From assembly GCF_900130125.1 (NCBI RefSeq), contig NZ_FQXY01000008.1, positions 62,001-126,000 on the forward strand: a stretch of 64,000 nt of DNA, read 5' to 3'. This DNA comes from Bacteroides congonensis (GTDB taxonomy: Bacteria > Bacteroidota > Bacteroidia > Bacteroidales > Bacteroidaceae). Within the stretch, counting starts at the first letter, position 1, and each line of letters opens with the position of its first letter. The notes beneath the pieces are model-generated. The model had not been told where the DNA came from and did no database searches. It saw nothing but the letters and a program-made list of their open reading frames with translations. The position numbers and the translations under genes are program-made. Of the stretch, positions 60,881 through 64,000 are shown one piece after another.

Positions 60881-61174
60881 TTATTTTTTAGTTAGATGTT
60901 GAGTGAATATTTCTTCTGATTTATAGTCTTCTGCAATCTGTTTTATCCGTTCATTGGTTTGGTTTAATATCTCATACAATTCTGTTTCATCGAAACAATC
61001 TCCCAGTTCTATGGCAGGTGTCAGAAAATCAGGTCTGTTATCTCCTTCTTTTTCATGGATTATAACTACGATTTTCCCTTCTTGATTCGTGGAAAACAAA
61101 ATGCCGTGTTTTCGGATTAACTCAATAAATTCTTTTACGAACTTATATTCTTTTATTGTTAATATTCTTTCCAT
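60881..61174 (-). CDS. Small hypothetical protein, 97 residues
   Basis: Not recognised. From ATG 61174 it begins MERILTIKEYKFVKEFIELI. It is soluble and acidic, with PAIELGDCFDETELYEILNQ in the middle and a C-terminus LTKK. There are no membrane segments or catalytic motifs. It stands alone, divergent from the XRE regulator. Confidence 0.62.
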   Translation of the reverse strand: MERILTIKEYKFVKEFIELIRKHGILFSTNQEGKIVVIIHEKEGDNRPDFLTPAIELGDCFDETELYEILNQTNERIKQIAEDYKSEEIFTQHLTKK

Positions 61175-61380
61175 GGTTTTCTGTTTGTATGTTGTTTGCT
61201 GCAAAGTTCGTGTTTTTTTCTATAATCAGGCTGTTTGGAAGTATTCATTTTATTACTTTTGACCGGTAGTAATATTCCTTTTATCCATATTATCACATCT
61301 ATTCGTTTTTTTCGTATATTTGCTTCGAGCGAAACTTTTCATTTGTATATTTGTTGGATTTTAAAAAGAAGAAATCAAGA

Positions 61381-61842
61381 ATGGAAACAGAAGAATTGAC
61401 TATTGGGAGAGTCCATCACGGACGCAATATACGTCGTACCCGTATTGAAAAGAATATGAACCAGGAAGGTTTAAGTGAATTGGTACACCTTTCACAACCT
61501 GCTGTCTCTAAATATGAGAAGATGAGAGTGATTGATGATGAAATGTTGCAGCGTTTTGCACGGGCATTGAATGTTCCTTTCGATTATCTTAAGACTTTAG
61601 AAGAGGATGCACAGACGGTGGTGTTTGAGAATAATACGGTGAATAATAATGACCAAGGAGGAGCTAACTTTAATTTGGGAACTGTTAAGACATGTGATGT
61701 TGATAACGATAATCGAGTTAACAATTTCAACCCTATCGACAAAATCACCGAACTCTATGAACGTCTTTTAAAAGAAAAGGATGAAAAGTATGCAGCTTTA
61801 GAACGTCGTTTGCAGCATATTGAGCAAAGTTTGCAGAAATAG
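61381..61842 (+). CDS. XRE-family helix-turn-helix regulator
   Basis: The protein has 153 residues from ATG 61381. The N-terminal HTH_3 domain has IRRTRIEKNMNQEGLSELVH and LSQPAVSKYEKMRV. The linker is Asn-rich (ENNTVNNNDQGGANFNLGTV). The C-terminus is a predicted coiled coil (YERLLKEKDEKYAALERRLQ) for dimerisation. It is 32 bp upstream of the AAA/nuclease gene and probably regulates it or its own locus. Confidence 0.88.
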   Translation: METEELTIGRVHHGRNIRRTRIEKNMNQEGLSELVHLSQPAVSKYEKMRVIDDEMLQRFARALNVPFDYLKTLEEDAQTVVFENNTVNNNDQGGANFNLGTVKTCDVDNDNRVNNFNPIDKITELYERLLKEKDEKYAALERRLQHIEQSLQK

Positions 61843-61874
61843 AAAAATAGATAATTGAAAGGAATCGCAATATG

Positions 61875-63629
61875 ATGAAACAAATACCATACGGAATAAC
61901 GGACTTTGGACGAATTCAGAAAGAGAATTATTATTATGTGGATAAGACAATGTTCATTGAAAAAATAGAGATGCAACCGCCTTATCTATTTCTGATCCGT
62001 CCCCGTCGATTTGGGAAGAGTCTGACTTTGGCTATGTTGGAAACCTATTACGATATTAGTTATGTCGAACAGTTTAATGAATTGTTCGGACATTTATACA
62101 TAGGTCAGCATCCTACCAGGCTACATAATAAGTTTCTCATTATGCGGTTTAATTTTTCCGAAGTAAGTTCTAATGTCAATGAGGTAGAGCACTCGTTTAA
62201 ACTTCATTGTTGTAACAAGATAAAAGACTTCGTATACAAATACGAGCATTTGTTGGGAAAAGAAATTTGGGAGGTTTTGGATGAGGATACCCAAAAAGTC
62301 CCCGGTGCTTTTTTATCGGCAGTCAACACCTATGCCAGTCGCAAAGGAAATCTCCGAATTTATTTGCTTATTGATGAATATGATAATTTCACTAATACCA
62401 TTCTTTCAACTTACGGTACAGACTATTATCGGAAAGCAACGCATGGCGAAGGTTTTATCCGCGGCTTCTTTAACGTGATAAAATCAGCCACTACCGGAAC
62501 CGGCTCTGCTCTCGAGCGATTGTTTATCACTGGAGTGAGTCCTGTGACGATGGATGATGTCACTAGTGGTTTTAATATCGGAACCAACATCACAAATGAT
62601 TCCTGGTTCAATGATTTGGTTGGCTTTAGTGAGAAAGAGTTGCGTGAAATGTTGACGTATTATAAAGAGCAGGGAGTTCTTGAAGAATCAGTGGATGAAA
62701 TTGTTGCCATGATGAAACCTAATTATGACAATTATTGCTTTAGTGAAGATACGTTGGAACAGTGTATGTTCAATTCTGATATGGCACTTTATTTTCTGAA
62801 ATCTTTTGTTCTTCATCATAAAAAACCAAAAGAGATTGTAGACCCTAATATCCGCACTGACTTCAATAAACTGACATATTTGATAAAGCTTGATCACGGA
62901 TTGGGAGAGAACTTTTCCGTTATAAAGGAAATAGCCGAACAGGGCGAGATTACTACCGATATCGTCACTCATTTTTCTGCATTGGAGATGACAGATCCCA
63001 GCAATTTCAAGTCTTTGTTGTTCTACTTCGGACTTCTTTCCATTAAAGGTGTTGATATGGTGGGAAGACCCATCTTGCATGTCCCGAATTTAGTGGTAAG
63101 GGAACAGCTTTTCAATTTCTTGATTCAAGGATATAGTAAACATGATATCTTTAAGATGGATATGAACAAGATGACAGCTCTATTTGAGGATATGGCTTTT
63201 CGGGGAGACTGGAAACCTCTTTTCGGTTTTATAGCTGATGCCATTCGTGAGCAGAGCCGCATCCGTGAATATATTGAGGGTGAAGCACACATTAAAGGTT
63301 TTTTGCTTGCTTATTTAGGGATGTACCGTTATTATCAACTCTATCCGGAATATGAATTGAATAAAGGTTTTGCAGATTTCTTCTTCAAGCCTAGTCCGTC
63401 GGTTCCCGTGATGCCCCCGTTCACCTATCTGCTCGAAGTGAAATATGCGAAAGCCGGTGCTTCGGAAAAAGAGATACGTACCCTTGCCGATGAGGCGCGC
63501 GAACAGTTGCTTCGTTATAGTGAAGACGAATTGGTGGCGGGAGCTAAGGCTAAAGGTGGACTGAAACTGATTACAATTGTATGGCGTAGTTGGGAGCTTG
63601 TATTATTGGAAGAGATTACTCTTTCTTAA
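61875..63629 (+). CDS. AAA-ATPase-like protein with PD-(D/E)XK nuclease domain
   Basis: This 584-residue protein (ATG 61872 or 61875) has the AAA-ATPase_like domain (PF09820 type). It shows PYGITDFGRIQKENYYYVDK, P-loop-like FLIRPRRFGKSLTLAMLETY and Walker B RIYLLIDEYDNFTNTILSTY. The C-terminal PD-(D/E)XK region (DUF1703 type) has KGFADFFFKPSP and FTYLLEVKYAKAGASEKEIR. Such proteins are multi-copy in Bacteroides and of unknown function; defence or mobile origin is suspected. It follows the XRE gene in one unit. Confidence 0.9.
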   Translation: MKQIPYGITDFGRIQKENYYYVDKTMFIEKIEMQPPYLFLIRPRRFGKSLTLAMLETYYDISYVEQFNELFGHLYIGQHPTRLHNKFLIMRFNFSEVSSNVNEVEHSFKLHCCNKIKDFVYKYEHLLGKEIWEVLDEDTQKVPGAFLSAVNTYASRKGNLRIYLLIDEYDNFTNTILSTYGTDYYRKATHGEGFIRGFFNVIKSATTGTGSALERLFITGVSPVTMDDVTSGFNIGTNITNDSWFNDLVGFSEKELREMLTYYKEQGVLEESVDEIVAMMKPNYDNYCFSEDTLEQCMFNSDMALYFLKSFVLHHKKPKEIVDPNIRTDFNKLTYLIKLDHGLGENFSVIKEIAEQGEITTDIVTHFSALEMTDPSNFKSLLFYFGLLSIKGVDMVGRPILHVPNLVVREQLFNFLIQGYSKHDIFKMDMNKMTALFEDMAFRGDWKPLFGFIADAIREQSRIREYIEGEAHIKGFLLAYLGMYRYYQLYPEYELNKGFADFFFKPSPSVPVMPPFTYLLEVKYAKAGASEKEIRTLADEAREQLLRYSEDELVAGAKAKGGLKLITIVWRSWELVLLEEITLS

Positions 63630-63727
63630 TAATATGAACCAGTAGTTGAATTTGAATGAAACTGTACGGAAATAAGTTGAATTATATCTCCCAATAACTC
63701 TACTAGGGAATTAAAATGTGAAAATTT

Positions 63728-63831
63728 GCTGTCACCTGTCACATATTTACATTTAAACATGTGATTGTGAGGGAGTAATGATGTGACAGCAGTATGTGAC
63801 AGCACGGTGATAGCATTTTTGCTGTCACATC
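63728..63831. repeat. Cluster of GTGACAGC motifs with a 12-bp inverted repeat
   Basis: Four GTGACAGC words, two in each orientation, lie at 63728, 63783, 63796 and 63821, plus a partial copy at 63736. GATGTGACAGCA (63780) and TGCTGTCACATC (63820) form a perfect 12-bp inverted repeat. It looks like a regulator-binding cluster or a structured leader of a gene beyond the window. I see no credible gene in 63630-64000. Confidence 0.6.
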
Positions 63832-63893
63832 TCTTCTTCTCTCTTTCTTTTAAAAGCAAGTTCCAAGTTTGTTCCTCTTGCCTGAAACTTTAG

Positions 63894-64000
63894 TTTCAAG
63901 CAGTAAAAACTAAAGTTTCAAGGCTTAGAAACAATTGTTTCGAGTAATTGAAACTCTAGTTTCAAGCGGGTGAAACTTTGGTTTCAAGCAGGCGAAACTC
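63894..64000. repeat. Tandem palindromic repeats of about 22 bp, running off the window
   Basis: At least five units each contain a GAAACTnnAGTTTC-like palindrome followed by CAAGnnnn: GAAACTTTAGTTTC, AACTAAAGTTTC, GAAACAATTGTTTC-like, GAAACTCTAGTTTC and GAAACTTTGGTTTC. Spacers vary. The array continues past 64000. Confidence 0.75.

Noticed and set aside
63894-64000. CRISPR array
   Set aside because: Units are about 22 bp, palindromic and diverged, and the spacers are only 8-10 bp. There are no cas genes nearby.

Overview
The window looks like a chromosomal segment of a gut Bacteroides, most likely the thetaiotaomicron/ovatus group. Evidence: Bacteroides-type promoters (-7 TAnnTTTG) with few Shine-Dalgarno sites, two SusC/SusD pairs, an ECF sigma/FecR pair, and a gadB-glsA-channel-gadC acid-resistance cluster. 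The species is my inference.

Layout. (1) 1-2249: a nested pair of group II introns. The outer intron is cut by the left edge, and a second complete intron sits inside its domain VI. (2) 2281-29434: part of a CTnDOT-like integrative conjugative element (ICE), richer in GC than the rest. It holds mobA-mobB-mobC on the minus strand, a hairpin-rich probable oriT (6068-6240), a degenerate 244-bp tandem repeat, and traA plus two accessory genes. A DUF1016-type nuclease gene follows on the opposite strand, then the traE-traO/traQ type IV secretion operon ending in a methyltransferase-like ORF. Last comes an 8-kb minus-strand accessory module made of two operons. (3) 29434-33300: an AT-rich stretch with an AlbA_2-type regulator, an ORF6N pseudogene and a tyrosine integrase next to tRNA-Phe (33383-33454). 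This is an ICE end or a separate small island. (4) 33571-43801: core chromosome with gadC, an ion channel, glsA, gadB, an MFS and an EamA transporter, a HIT protein, greA and a cysteine-less TlpA-like lipoprotein. (5) 43998-60836: pnp, ECF sigma/FecR/SusC/SusD, then a thioredoxin-SusC-SusD-TlpA operon. (6) 60881-64000: a small hypothetical gene, an XRE regulator with an AAA/PD-(D/E)XK protein, and a repeat-rich right edge.

The strongest unexplained signal is a pair of ~155-nt structured elements (25309-25468 and 29281-29433). Each sits about 52 nt upstream of one of the two accessory operons. Both fold into the same three-way-junction hairpin with compensatory changes, share an identical 20-nt apical sequence, and place a Bacteroides -7 promoter element in an internal loop near the base of the 3' arm. 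T-G pairs make the plus strand, which is the template strand of the downstream genes, the better-folding one. That is the architecture expected of a single-stranded-DNA promoter (Frpo/ssi-like), which would express the accessory genes from the incoming strand during conjugation. This reading is inference; the structure and covariation can be read directly from the sequence.

How parts work together: MobA/B/C process and couple the DNA at oriT, TraE-TraQ build the transfer channel, and a shared 17-bp motif upstream of both the mob and tra promoters suggests common control. In the chromosome, glutaminase makes glutamate, GadB consumes a proton decarboxylating it to GABA, and GadC exchanges GABA for glutamate.
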